Assembly: GCF_937959485.1 (NCBI RefSeq)
Contig: NZ_CALGPY010000006.1
Coordinates: forward strand, 196,898-260,897
Direction: 5' to 3'
DNA length: 64,000 nucleotides
DNA from: an uncultured Campylobacter sp.
Lineage (GTDB): Bacteria > Campylobacterota > Campylobacteria > Campylobacterales > Campylobacteraceae
The first letter of the stretch is position 1. The number at the start of each line of letters is the position of its first letter. Made by a program: the position numbers and the translations under genes. This document shows positions 26,324-34,593 of the stretch, one piece after another. The notes below the pieces were generated by a model. It was not told the DNA's origin, did not search any database, and saw only the letters and a program-made list of their open reading frames with translations.

Positions 26324-26814
26324 TGCGTTTTCACTTCTTTGTTTTTACCTATTAATACTTAAAATTTTTAAAGTAAGCAATGGCAGCAAACCGCCACCTG
26401 GCGTATCATCTTTGAGCCCGCCCTCCTATATACGCACCTTAGTTAAATTCGGCTTCGTTTAATTATCTTTTCTTTTGCATAAAAGTGCGATCCGACAAAA
26501 TTTGTGTGCCTGAGGAGCAAAATTTATTCAAGCTCGATTTAAAATTTTGACGAACGTAAAACAAGGTGAACTCGAATACAGGCAGGCAGTAGGTAAAATT
26601 TGCGTATCGAAGGATAAAAATTTACATGTAGCTTTAAATTTGGAATTACGATAAATTTTAATCGAGCGGAATTCTATCGTTGTAGAAAGTTTGCCTAAAT
26701 TTAAACTCGCCTGTGTTTTGAGCGTCTAAATTTACGCGCTGTGGCAAAGAAGCATAATGCGGACGTAATATTTGCGATCGAAGAGGCACCTGATCTCACG
26801 CCGCACCGCTAAAA
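26324..26814. other. Gene-free spacer
   Basis: No gene seen on either strand; AAATTT-rich with scattered GC-rich pieces. Confidence 0.55.
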
Positions 26815-27303
26815 TTAGATCTCATAGCGATAAATTTTACCGAAATTTTCATCCAGAGTGTAGCTAAACTCGCCGCCTGCGTAGTAGATTATCACGCCGT
26901 CGTCAAGCCCAAAGCGCTGATAGACGCGCAGCACGACCTCGTTTTCGCTGATGCCTTGGACGTGGATAAAGATATCGCTCTTTCTGCCTGCGGTCATCGC
27001 CATCTGGTAGAGCTGATTAAATAGCGCGTATTCCGGATCTTTCTCGGCGTCCTCTTGCGATAAAAAGCCCTCTAGCACGCCCAGCATCTCCGCGCGAAAT
27101 TCCGTCCTGGCGCGCGCATAGGCGTTTTGGATATTTTCGATCTGGTTGGTATCGAGTAAATTTAAAAGCGAATGTTTGCCCACGTAAAGCGTCGCGCTCG
27201 ATGTGATTTTGCCGTCCTTGTCGGTCACTAGTCGCAGAGCTTTCTCTACGCGCCACAAGGCCTCTTTTAGTTCGAGCCCGCTTTCAATTTCAATTTTCAT
27301 CAT
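26815..27303 (-). CDS. Conserved hypothetical protein, 162 residues
   Basis: A soluble protein with no signal peptide and no recognised motif. It begins with an amphipathic segment ESGLELKEALWRVEKALRL, then strands and a long helix (AYARARTEFRAEMLGVLEGF), and ends in a beta-rich half (VVLRVYQRFGLDDGVIIYYA). It starts at tandem ATG codons after AAAGGATCT. The 40-bp gap to the next gene on the same strand may allow co-transcription with the downstream exporter. Nothing suggests a specific role. Confidence 0.7.
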   Translation of the reverse strand: MMKIEIESGLELKEALWRVEKALRLVTDKDGKITSSATLYVGKHSLLNLLDTNQIENIQNAYARARTEFRAEMLGVLEGFLSQEDAEKDPEYALFNQLYQMAMTAGRKSDIFIHVQGISENEVVLRVYQRFGLDDGVIIYYAGGEFSYTLDENFGKIYRYEI

Positions 27304-27342
27304 AGATCCTTTATCAAGAATGCGGAATTTTAGCGTGAAATT

Positions 27343-27972
27343 TTAAATTTTAAAGACAAACTTCGCGATCAGATACGCCATATATAGCATCAAAACTCCC
27401 ACGAGCGCGTCGATTATACGCCATGCTCTGCTGCTTGCAAAAAGCTTCGAAAGCGCCCGCGAGCCGTAGCCCAAGCCGAAAAACCACGCAAACGATACGA
27501 ACATAACTCCCGCGTAAAACCACGGCTTTTGCGGATCCGCAATCATAGCGCCGAGCGAACCCACGACCACGACAGTGTCTAAATACACGTGCGGATTTAG
27601 AAGCGTCACCGCAAGGGCTTTGGCTACGACGGGCGCCAGCGGGCTATTTGCAGAGTTTTGAATCTTGGCAAAATGCGAGCCCTTATAGGCACTAAAAAAC
27701 GAGCTTAGCGCGTAGCAGAGCAGAAATATGACCCCGCCTATGCCTAAAATTTGGGTAAGAAGCGAGCCTTGCTTAAGAGCGCCGCCGATTAAAAATATCC
27801 CTACGGCCGTAAATATGGCATCGCTTAGCGCGCAAACCATGCAAACCGCTGCGACGTGGTTTTTCGCAAGGCCTTGGGAGATGACGAAGATATTTTGCGC
27901 GCCGATCGCGACGATTAGCGAGAGCATCAGCGCGGCTCCTTGCAAGAAAATTCCGATCGGTAAGGAGTTCAA
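27343..27972 (-). CDS. LysE/ArgO-family amino-acid exporter
   Basis: About 209 residues with six hydrophobic helices. The N-terminus aligns with ArgO/LysE: FLQGAALMLSLIVAIGAQNI then FVISQG, including the conserved GAQN. LLNPHVYLDTVVVVGS matches the second family motif (NPH/NP-x-x-LD). A TTG at 27972 is preferred as start: it follows AGAGG by 7 bases, lies just after the previous gene ends, and gives the usual family length. A longer frame from 28038 would overlap the upstream gene by 56 bp. Likely exports arginine or lysine. Confidence 0.85.
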   Translation of the reverse strand: MNSLPIGIFLQGAALMLSLIVAIGAQNIFVISQGLAKNHVAAVCMVCALSDAIFTAVGIFLIGGALKQGSLLTQILGIGGVIFLLCYALSSFFSAYKGSHFAKIQNSANSPLAPVVAKALAVTLLNPHVYLDTVVVVGSLGAMIADPQKPWFYAGVMFVSFAWFFGLGYGSRALSKLFASSRAWRIIDALVGVLMLYMAYLIAKFVFKI

Positions 27973-27982
27973 AGCCGCGCCT

Positions 27983-28921
27983 CTACTTATTTTTACTTTC
28001 GCAGGCAGAGCTTTGCATCGCGGCATCGGCGGCATCATAGCTAGCCGCTACCACACTTCCTGGCGCAACGTCAAGCTCATTATCACCTGCGGAAATTTTA
28101 GGAGTGGAATTCTCGGCGCCTGTGAAATTTTCGCCCGCGCTGGCGCTATTTAAGGAAGCGGCACCATTCGGCGCGGCGGAGCTTTGTTCGTTTAAATTTG
28201 AAGCGCCCTTCAAATTCTGCGCGCCGTTTGAATCAGCGGCGCCGCTAGAATTTTGCATGGCGGGATCCTGCGTAGAGCGGGAATTTTCCGCGCCTGAATT
28301 TTCATCTAAATTTTGTGCGTCGCAGGAACTTTGCGCATCGAAATTTTGCGAAGCGGAATTCTCATCGCGGAAGTTTTTAGTTTTAAAATTTTTAGCGCTA
28401 CCCGCGCTTTTTTTAGAGCCCTTGGCGCCCTTGCGAGCTTTTGAGGCGGTTTGCTCTTCCTCGGAGCTTTGCGAAAGACCCGCTTTCTCGCGCAAAATTT
28501 TACTCAGCTCGTAGATCGAAATTTCAAATGAGCCCGGCAGTGTGGCCTCCGTGTCGCTATAAAATCGCAAAAAATTAAAGCGGTCCTGCGCCTGCGGCGC
28601 CTTTTTGAATACAAAATTTAAAAGCTCCGTTTTGTTTCTGCCTGCGACGAAGGTTTTGGTGCCTAAATTCGCGATGTCTTTATATTCGAAGCTCTCGGAA
28701 TTTGCGCCGCGCACGATCGTAAAAGCATCCTCGCCGATCTGCAAATAATTTTTCGCGCCGAGTCTAAGCGCGCAAAAAAACGCGCAAAATGCCGCCACTA
28801 CGGAAGCGAAAAGCGCCGCACCGCCAAAGCCAGCGTGGTAGCAATATCCGCTAGCGAGCGCCAAAATCGTCGATCCCGCCAGTGTCATCGCTACGGGCTT
28901 TTTATTCTCTTTTACTATCAT
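27983..28921 (-). CDS. Membrane protein with PH-like region and Asn/Ser-rich tail
   Basis: A 312-residue protein. Residues 10-55 form two membrane helices; residues 58-145 look like a small beta domain of the bacterial PH kind (YLQIGEDAFTIVRGA, FNFLRFYSDTEATLPG) ending in a helix. From about residue 150 to the end the sequence turns into a low-complexity tail of Ala, Asn, Ser, Gln and Glu with recurring FD/NF, AQN and ENS words. The first ATG overlaps the end of the lipoprotein gene upstream by 4 bp (ATGA), so the two are coupled. Function unknown. Confidence 0.65.
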   Translation of the reverse strand: MIVKENKKPVAMTLAGSTILALASGYCYHAGFGGAALFASVVAAFCAFFCALRLGAKNYLQIGEDAFTIVRGANSESFEYKDIANLGTKTFVAGRNKTELLNFVFKKAPQAQDRFNFLRFYSDTEATLPGSFEISIYELSKILREKAGLSQSSEEEQTASKARKGAKGSKKSAGSAKNFKTKNFRDENSASQNFDAQSSCDAQNLDENSGAENSRSTQDPAMQNSSGAADSNGAQNLKGASNLNEQSSAAPNGAASLNSASAGENFTGAENSTPKISAGDNELDVAPGSVVAASYDAADAAMQSSACESKNK

Positions 28922-29535
28922 CTTCCCTGCTTAATCATCTGTCTTATGTACTCGTAAATTTTAAAATTTAGCGCATCCATTACCGAGTCTTTGGAACCCG
29001 GGTTTTTGATGCTTTGGTAGTTGAGGTTCGTTACGTAGTCCTTCCACGCGCCCTTGTTTTTAACGCTTATGTAGAGGCTAATCTGCGAGTCGTAGAAGTA
29101 GTCTCTGTAATAATCGTCGTCGTCCCAAGGATCATAACCGAACGGCATCCCCCAGCCTACGCCCACGCCCGTATATCTGTAATATCTGCCAAATCCCATA
29201 CCGAAGCTAAATCTCGGATTATCCCACGATCTGCGCGAAAAATCCGCCTTGCGGAAATAGTTGAGATTGCCGCCGATTTGGACGTTCGCCGCACTTTTAT
29301 TTACAACCTTAAATCCGTCCGCACGCAGATGTTGGATCACTACTTGGGTTAAATTTGAATCTGTCGTAGAGGTATTGGTGAAATTTACGCTTATGAGTTT
29401 ATCCTGCGGAAATTCCATAATGTGAAGCGGCTCGGAAGTGCGCACAATACCGCTATTTACGGGCACGTTTTTAGAGCAACCTGTAAAAATCAAAAACGCC
29501 GAAATGACCAAAAAAAGTGAAATTTTATTTTTCAA
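28918..29535 (-). CDS. Putative lipoprotein (DUF4136-like)
   Basis: A 205-residue lipoprotein with lipobox FTGCS (Cys20). The pattern of two alpha/beta halves separated by a Gly/Tyr/Asp-rich loop (FGMGFGRYYRYTGVGVGWG, WDDDDYYRDYF) resembles DUF4136 lipoproteins. A TACAAT -10 box (29579-29584, minus strand) sits 43 bases before the ATG. The stop overlaps the start of the PH-like membrane protein, so they form a two-gene operon. Confidence 0.68.
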   Translation of the reverse strand: MKNKISLFLVISAFLIFTGCSKNVPVNSGIVRTSEPLHIMEFPQDKLISVNFTNTSTTDSNLTQVVIQHLRADGFKVVNKSAANVQIGGNLNYFRKADFSRRSWDNPRFSFGMGFGRYYRYTGVGVGWGMPFGYDPWDDDDYYRDYFYDSQISLYISVKNKGAWKDYVTNLNYQSIKNPGSKDSVMDALNFKIYEYIRQMIKQGR

Positions 29536-29681
29536 GACAGATCCTTTCGCTTAAGATTTCAAATCCTAAATTTGAGTGATTGTAGCATAAATTTAAAATT
29601 TTAATGTCGGCAAGGGGCGATTTTTTGAAATAATCTAACGATCGATACGCGAGAGCGGAGATTTTCAAATAAAATTTCACG

Positions 29682-29715
29682 CCGAGCGACCGCTAAATTT
29701 AAAGCCGCCGCTCGG
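29682..29715 (-). terminator. Hairpin downstream of fdhB
   Basis: CCGAGCG (29682-29688) pairs with CGCTCGG (29709-29715). On the minus strand it lies 60 bases beyond the fdhB stop and probably ends the fdh transcript. Confidence 0.5.
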
Positions 29716-29774
29716 TTGAAATTTCTGTAAAAGAGGCGGAATTTTAAATCGTAGGCGTTTAAAATTCCACAATC

Positions 29775-30332
29775 TTATAGGCTCACGCCGCGCGTAAGTA
29801 CGCGCTTGCGATAAACATCCGAAACTCTGCTCGCGTCGCCCACGATTAGAGCGTTCGTGCAACAGATCGCCGCACACATCGGAACCTTGCCCTCTGCGAT
29901 GCGGTTTTGACCGTATTTATGCAGTTCCTCGTGCGAAAACGTAGGCTCCGGTCCACCCGCGCACATAGTGCACTTATCCATCGCGCCTTTGATACCGAAA
30001 GCTCCGTCTCTAGGGAATTGCGGAGCACCGAACGGACACGCGTAGAGGCAGTATCCACAGCCGATACATTTATCTTTGTCGTGTAAAACGACGCCGTCGG
30101 TTCTGATATAGAAGCATTGAACCGGGCAAACCTGCGCGCAAGGCGCATCGGTGCAGTGTTGGCAAGCAATAGAGCTTGAAACCTCCTGCCCCTCTATGCC
30201 CTCGTTTAAAGTGATAACCTTGCGCCTATTGATCTGCACGGGAACCTCGTGCGCCGAGCTGCAGGCTACCTGGCAACCATAGCAAGCGATGCAACGCTCG
30301 ACATCGACGTAAAATTTTAATCTTGCCGGCAT
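29775..30332 (-). CDS. fdhB: Formate dehydrogenase iron-sulfur subunit
   Basis: A 185-residue electron-transfer subunit with four cysteine clusters binding 4Fe-4S centres: CIACYGCQVAC, CQHCTDAPCAQVCP, CIGCGYCLYACPFG and CTMC...CAAIC. It passes electrons from FdhA to the membrane quinone pool in the periplasmic formate dehydrogenase. It lies 9 bp after fdhA. The usual next genes in Campylobacter, the cytochrome b subunit fdhC and the sulfurtransferase fdhD, are not downstream, where a hairpin and an unrelated lipoprotein gene are found instead. Confidence 0.93.
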   Translation of the reverse strand: MPARLKFYVDVERCIACYGCQVACSSAHEVPVQINRRKVITLNEGIEGQEVSSSIACQHCTDAPCAQVCPVQCFYIRTDGVVLHDKDKCIGCGYCLYACPFGAPQFPRDGAFGIKGAMDKCTMCAGGPEPTFSHEELHKYGQNRIAEGKVPMCAAICCTNALIVGDASRVSDVYRKRVLTRGVSL

Positions 30333-30341
30333 TTTATCTCC

Positions 30342-33263
30342 TTATGCTCTTTCTAGTCTGCAAAGACCGGCGTTAAATTCCGAAATTTGCGTATTTATGT
30401 CAAAGCCGTAGTTGGTAATCGTATTTGAGCTCTCGCCTCTGATATATGGCTTAGTGCCCTCAGGATAGCGGTCGCTTAGATCCTCGCCCTGGAAAATTCC
30501 CGCGAAGTTATACGGCATAACAATACGATCAGGCGTTACGGCGTGCGAATAGATGCACTTGACTTTGATCTTCGTGCCTTGCGGCGAATGAATCCACATC
30601 ATCTCGCCATCTTTGATACCTTTATCAGCGGCAAGCTTAGGATTTACGTGCGCAAACATCTCCGGAGTAATCGCCGAAAGATACTTGCTCGTGCGCTCAA
30701 TCATGCCCGCACCGCTTAAATTTACAAGCCTTAACGAGCTTACGATAGTAGGGAAGTCCTTGCTCCAATCCTGCTTTTTCTGCTCGGAGATAAATCTCGT
30801 AAAGACGCGGAAATTTCGTTTTTGATCCGCAAAGGTCGGATATTTTTCCACCAAGTCCCATCTAGGCGAGTGGATCGGCTCGCGGTGCTTCGGAATTTGA
30901 TCCGCAAACTGCCAAACCTTCGCTCTTGCTCTTGCGTTTCCGCAAGGGCAAATTCCAAACTCGCGGCATTTTTTAGCAATGATACCGCTATAATCGGTAC
31001 TCCACGTAGGCCCCATCTTGGCTTTTTCATCCTCGCTTAGCATGATGCCTAAAACCTGTTCGATATTTGCTTTTGTAATCTCCGCATGACCGCCCGAAAT
31101 TTTTGATCCCGGAAGTGTAATGCTCTCGTCGGCTAGCTGCGAAACGCCGTCGTGCTCTAAGCCGAAGCGGTTTCTAAATCCCATACCGCCGTCGGCATAA
31201 GGCTTAGTTACATCGTAAAGAATCGGCGTGCCCGGGTGTTGCGTATCCCAGCAAGGCCATGGAAGCCCGTAATATTCGCCCTCGACCTCGCCACCTATGC
31301 CGCGCAGGGTATCGGGATCAAATAGATGCCAATTTTTCTGTTGTCTGCGAAATCTAGCTGCGGTACGACCGTTATTTCCAATACTTTGAGTATTGCGTGC
31401 GATCTCATCGGTAGCGTCGTCAGGCCAAACAAAATCGTCTTTAACCTGCTTAAGCTCGCCATCAACGATGCCCATCTTCATGCCGCGAACGTATTCGTCG
31501 TAAAAGCCGAATTTTTTCGCGAATAAAAACATTACCTCTTGATCCTCTTTGCTCTCAAATAGCGGCTTAACGATCTGAGTTCTCCACTGACCACTGCGGT
31601 TTGTAGCGCTTAGATGACCTTCGCTTTCAAACTGCGTAGCTACCGGCAAAACATAAATTCCATCCGGTCTATCGTTTAGAATCGCTACTTCGTTTAAGAA
31701 CGGCTCGGCGACTACCAGCATATCGATCTTACCTAATGCTTCTTGAGTCTCTCGAACGTGAGCCATAGAAGTAATTCCTGTGCCTTGCACCCAAAGAACG
31801 CGGACATTGCCACTACTTAAAACGGGCTCGTTTTTCAAAACGCCCTGCCACCATTTAGATAGCGAAAAGCCCTTTTCGTTGCGCCAATTTATCGTATCTT
31901 GCTCGATGCTCGGATCGTAGTGAAAATACTCGGTAAAATTCGTACCAGGCACTTTTTCACCCTGCTTTTCGTGCGGCTGCTTAGTAGAGACGGCAAATCT
32001 TTTAATAAACTGCTCGTAATCTACGCCCCAGCCCTTGCAGAAGTGCTTCCAAGCGTTATCGGCTAGCCCGTAATACGCAGGTAAGCTATCGGAGAGATTG
32101 CACATATCGGTAGCGCCCTGAACATTATCATGGCCTCGAAGGATGTTGCAGCCGCCGCCTGGCTTGCCCATATTGCCTAGTATGAGCTGCAAAAGAGCCA
32201 AAATTCTAGTATTTGAACTTCCGATCGAGTGCTGTGTAATGCCTAGAGCCCAGCATAAAGTAGCGGGCTTTGTGGTAGCAAACATCCTCGTAAATTCTAT
32301 CAGCTCCTCTTCTTTGCAGCCGGTGACATTGGCTACCTCTTTAGGATCCCACTTCTCAGCTTCGGCTCTAATCTCCTCTACAGCGTAGGTTCTGGTTTTT
32401 ATTAGCTCTTTATCTTCCCAGCCGTTTTTGAAGATTAGATGCAGCATTCCGTACACAAATGCTATATCAGTTCCCGGACGAATTCTAATATACATATCGG
32501 CCTTAGCCGCAGTTCTAGTAAAATTTGGATCGACGACGACGATTTTCGCGCCGTTTCTATCGCGAGCTTGAAGAGCATGCTTCATAGCCCCTACGGGATT
32601 TGCAACCGCAGAATTCGCACCTATGAAAAGGATCATTTTAGAATTTTTCGCCATATCGCCTACGTGATTTGTCATAGCTCCATAACCCCAAGTATTCGCC
32701 ACACCGGCGACTGTTGCGCTATGTCAAATTCTAGCTACGTGGTCGTTGCTGTTTGTACCCCAAAAGGCTGCAAATTTTCTAAAATAATATGCCTGCTCGT
32801 TGCAAAATTTAGCCGAACCCAGAAATACTACGCTATCTGGACCGTCCTCTTTGCGGACTTGAAGCATTTTATCGCCGATTTCATCAACGGCTTGCTCCCA
32901 ACTTATGCGCTCCCACTTGCCACCAACCTTTTTGAGCGGATATTTAAGACGCATTTTAGATTTGGTTAGATCGATTTGATCGATTCCCTTACAGCAGTGA
33001 CTGCCCTGCGAGATCGGGTGATCTACTGCCATATCTTGGCGAATCCAGGTATTGGTGCTCTCATCCACTTGAGCCTCAATACCGCAGCCTACGGAACAGA
33101 TCGAACATATTGTTCGCTTCATAACGGAACCTGGAAATGGGTTTTTGATCTCTTGCTCAGTAGCGGCTCTTAGCGTATTATTTTCGCCAAACGCAGCTAC
33201 GCTGCTCGCTCCTAAAGCGGCGAGTTTCAAAAACGATCTCCTTCCGATCGCATTCTCACTCAT
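30342..33263 (-). CDS. fdhA: Formate dehydrogenase catalytic subunit, selenocysteine-containing
   Basis: A 973-residue molybdenum/tungsten bis-MGD enzyme oxidising formate to CO2 in the periplasm. It looks split by TGA at 32724-32726, but the sequence around it reads NDHVARI-U-HSATVAG, exactly the active-site selenocysteine context of this family (U180), and the frame stays intact on both sides. The N-terminus has a twin-arginine signal (GRRSFLKLAALG) and a 4Fe-4S cluster CSICSVGCG...HCCKG. C-terminal molybdopterin-binding motifs are present. Its ribosome site is GGAGAATTTTC. fdhB follows, and a TAT peptide gene precedes it by 10 bp. Translation depends on selA/selB at 36.4-39.9 kb. Confidence 0.97.
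32696..32726 (-). promoter_or_regulatory. Candidate SECIS element of fdhA
   Basis: Thirteen bases after the UGA, UCGCC (32710-32706) pairs with GGCGA (32700-32696) around the loop GGUGU. Position and 5-bp stem fit bacterial SECIS elements that bind the SelB C-terminal domain. Confidence 0.7.
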
Positions 33264-33273
33264 GAAAATTCTC

Positions 33274-33471
33274 CTAGTAAGCTACTTTATAGTATTTTTT
33301 CCACGCTTCACTCTCCCAGTAAAGCACCTCTTTTTTCGGTGATTTGCCACGAACGGTATCGCCATAGTCCTGCTCGCTTTTCGCTAGAGCCTGAGACGCG
33401 GCAACGCCCACGGCACCTACTGCGCCGATTTTTAGAGATTTTTTAAGAAAATCTCTGCGTTTGTTCTCCAT
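33274..33471 (-). CDS. Small twin-arginine protein of the formate dehydrogenase region
   Basis: A 65-residue protein with a TAT signal (KRRDFLKKSLKIGAVG then AVGVAASQALA) and a short mature part that ends in YWESEAWKKYYKVAY. Such proteins are found directly before fdhA in many Campylobacterota and are classed as formate-dehydrogenase-region TAT targets; their exact job is unclear, perhaps in assembly or export of the large subunit. It is the first gene of the fdh operon, with AAAGGAAAACC before the ATG. Confidence 0.9.
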   Translation of the reverse strand: MENKRRDFLKKSLKIGAVGAVGVAASQALAKSEQDYGDTVRGKSPKKEVLYWESEAWKKYYKVAY

Positions 33472-33507
33472 GGTTTTCCTTTGTGAAGAAATCGCTTTAA
33501 ATCTTTT

Positions 33508-33551
33508 ATTGTAGTAACGCCTGTTACAGGATTTAAGTCTAATGAATTATA
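33508..33551 (-). promoter_or_regulatory. fdh promoter region with 5-4-5 palindrome
   Basis: Two possible -10 boxes on the minus strand, TATAAT (33551-33546) and TACAAT (33513-33508), flank the palindrome GTAAC-GCCT-GTTAC (33514-33527). Its 5-4-5 architecture resembles the TTAAC-N4-GTTAA site of the Crp-Fnr regulator NssR of C. jejuni. Operator function is inferred. Confidence 0.5.
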
Positions 33552-33723
33552 ACGAAAAGGCAGTGAGATGGAAATTAAATTTTAAGTTACTTTTTAAATT
33601 TTATTTAAAATTCAAAATATAAAGTTCTAACTAAAAAACTACTCGCAAAACTCGAGCTTGCAAGTTTAAAATTTAACCGAAATTCTGCTTTTGCGTTAAG
33701 ATTTCCGTTAAAAATTTTATTTA

Positions 33724-34593
33724 TCAATCCAGATCAAAAATATCTTCCGGATTGGTAAATTTATTTTGATAGCCGCCTTTTTTGATCGCTTCTTTAACGA
33801 CGCTGCGATCTTTCTTTTGCGGAGCGGCAAGCGCTAAAAGCGAGCGTTCTAGCGCAAAAAAGCTTCTCATTAGTGCGCCTAATGATTTGAAAAAATCCGC
33901 CCGCACATGCCCGCACAAAAGCTCGCTAAACTCATCTACAAAGCTGTTGGTGACATTCGTAAAAAGCTCTAACGCCAGCGCTTCGCCGTCTTGTGCGCCG
34001 ATGAAATTTTTAGCGCATTGCGAGTTCGCGGTATTTTTACCATCCTGCGGACCTGTAAAATTTTTACTGCCATGCAAACCTGCAGAATTTTTTCCGTCTT
34101 GCGCCGTCAAGCTCGCGCTATTCGTAAAATTTTGCTCATTTGCCACGGAATTTTGTCCGTTTAAAACCGCGCTGTGTTTTGCAGCCGCGTCGCGAAGTAG
34201 AGTTGAATGCAGGTAAAAAATAAATCCCACATAATCCTCGCACTCTTTGCAAAGCTCCATATTGCGGCGAAATTTACTCTTTTTTAGCACGTCGATTACC
34301 GCGACACGCATACGCCCATCGTCGCGCCCCTCGTCGTAGAAGCTCGCACTCATCGGCACGTTGGCGTATGAAAAATCAAAAAGCACGGAATTTTGCTCGC
34401 TTTTAAACGCTGCAAAATCGAATTTCGCCAAATTTTGAAATTCCGCCTCATCGCTAGGCACAATGGGCGAGCTGCGTAAAAACTCCAGTTGCTCCTTCCA
34501 GCGCTTAAATTTCGCATCCGTTTCATAGAAAAAAAACGGAATTGCAAAAAATTCATAGTAGTAGCTTCTTGCTTTGATTAAATTTGTATCCAT
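33724..34593 (-). CDS. TorD-family chaperone of formate dehydrogenase
   Basis: A 289-residue all-helical protein of the TorD/DmsD type, which handles molybdoenzymes before TAT export. Visible features: the start region RSYYYEFFAIPFFF, the surface around ANVPMSASFYDEGRD (the family's Y/W-x-S-xY-DEGR segment) and CKECEDYVGFIFYLHS. Residues 139-203 are an in-frame Asn/Gly/Gln-rich insertion with repeated QDGKN and KNF words, not usual for this family. The C-terminal tail KGGYQNKFTNPEDIFDLD is conserved in the Campylobacter version. It overlaps the polyferredoxin gene by 1 base. Confidence 0.8.
   Translation of the reverse strand: MDTNLIKARSYYYEFFAIPFFFYETDAKFKRWKEQLEFLRSSPIVPSDEAEFQNLAKFDFAAFKSEQNSVLFDFSYANVPMSASFYDEGRDDGRMRVAVIDVLKKSKFRRNMELCKECEDYVGFIFYLHSTLLRDAAAKHSAVLNGQNSVANEQNFTNSASLTAQDGKNSAGLHGSKNFTGPQDGKNTANSQCAKNFIGAQDGEALALELFTNVTNSFVDEFSELLCGHVRADFFKSLGALMRSFFALERSLLALAAPQKKDRSVVKEAIKKGGYQNKFTNPEDIFDLD

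Noticed and set aside
32724..32726. fdhA as a pseudogene
   Set aside because: The TGA is at the known Sec position with intact frame on both sides and selA/selB nearby.
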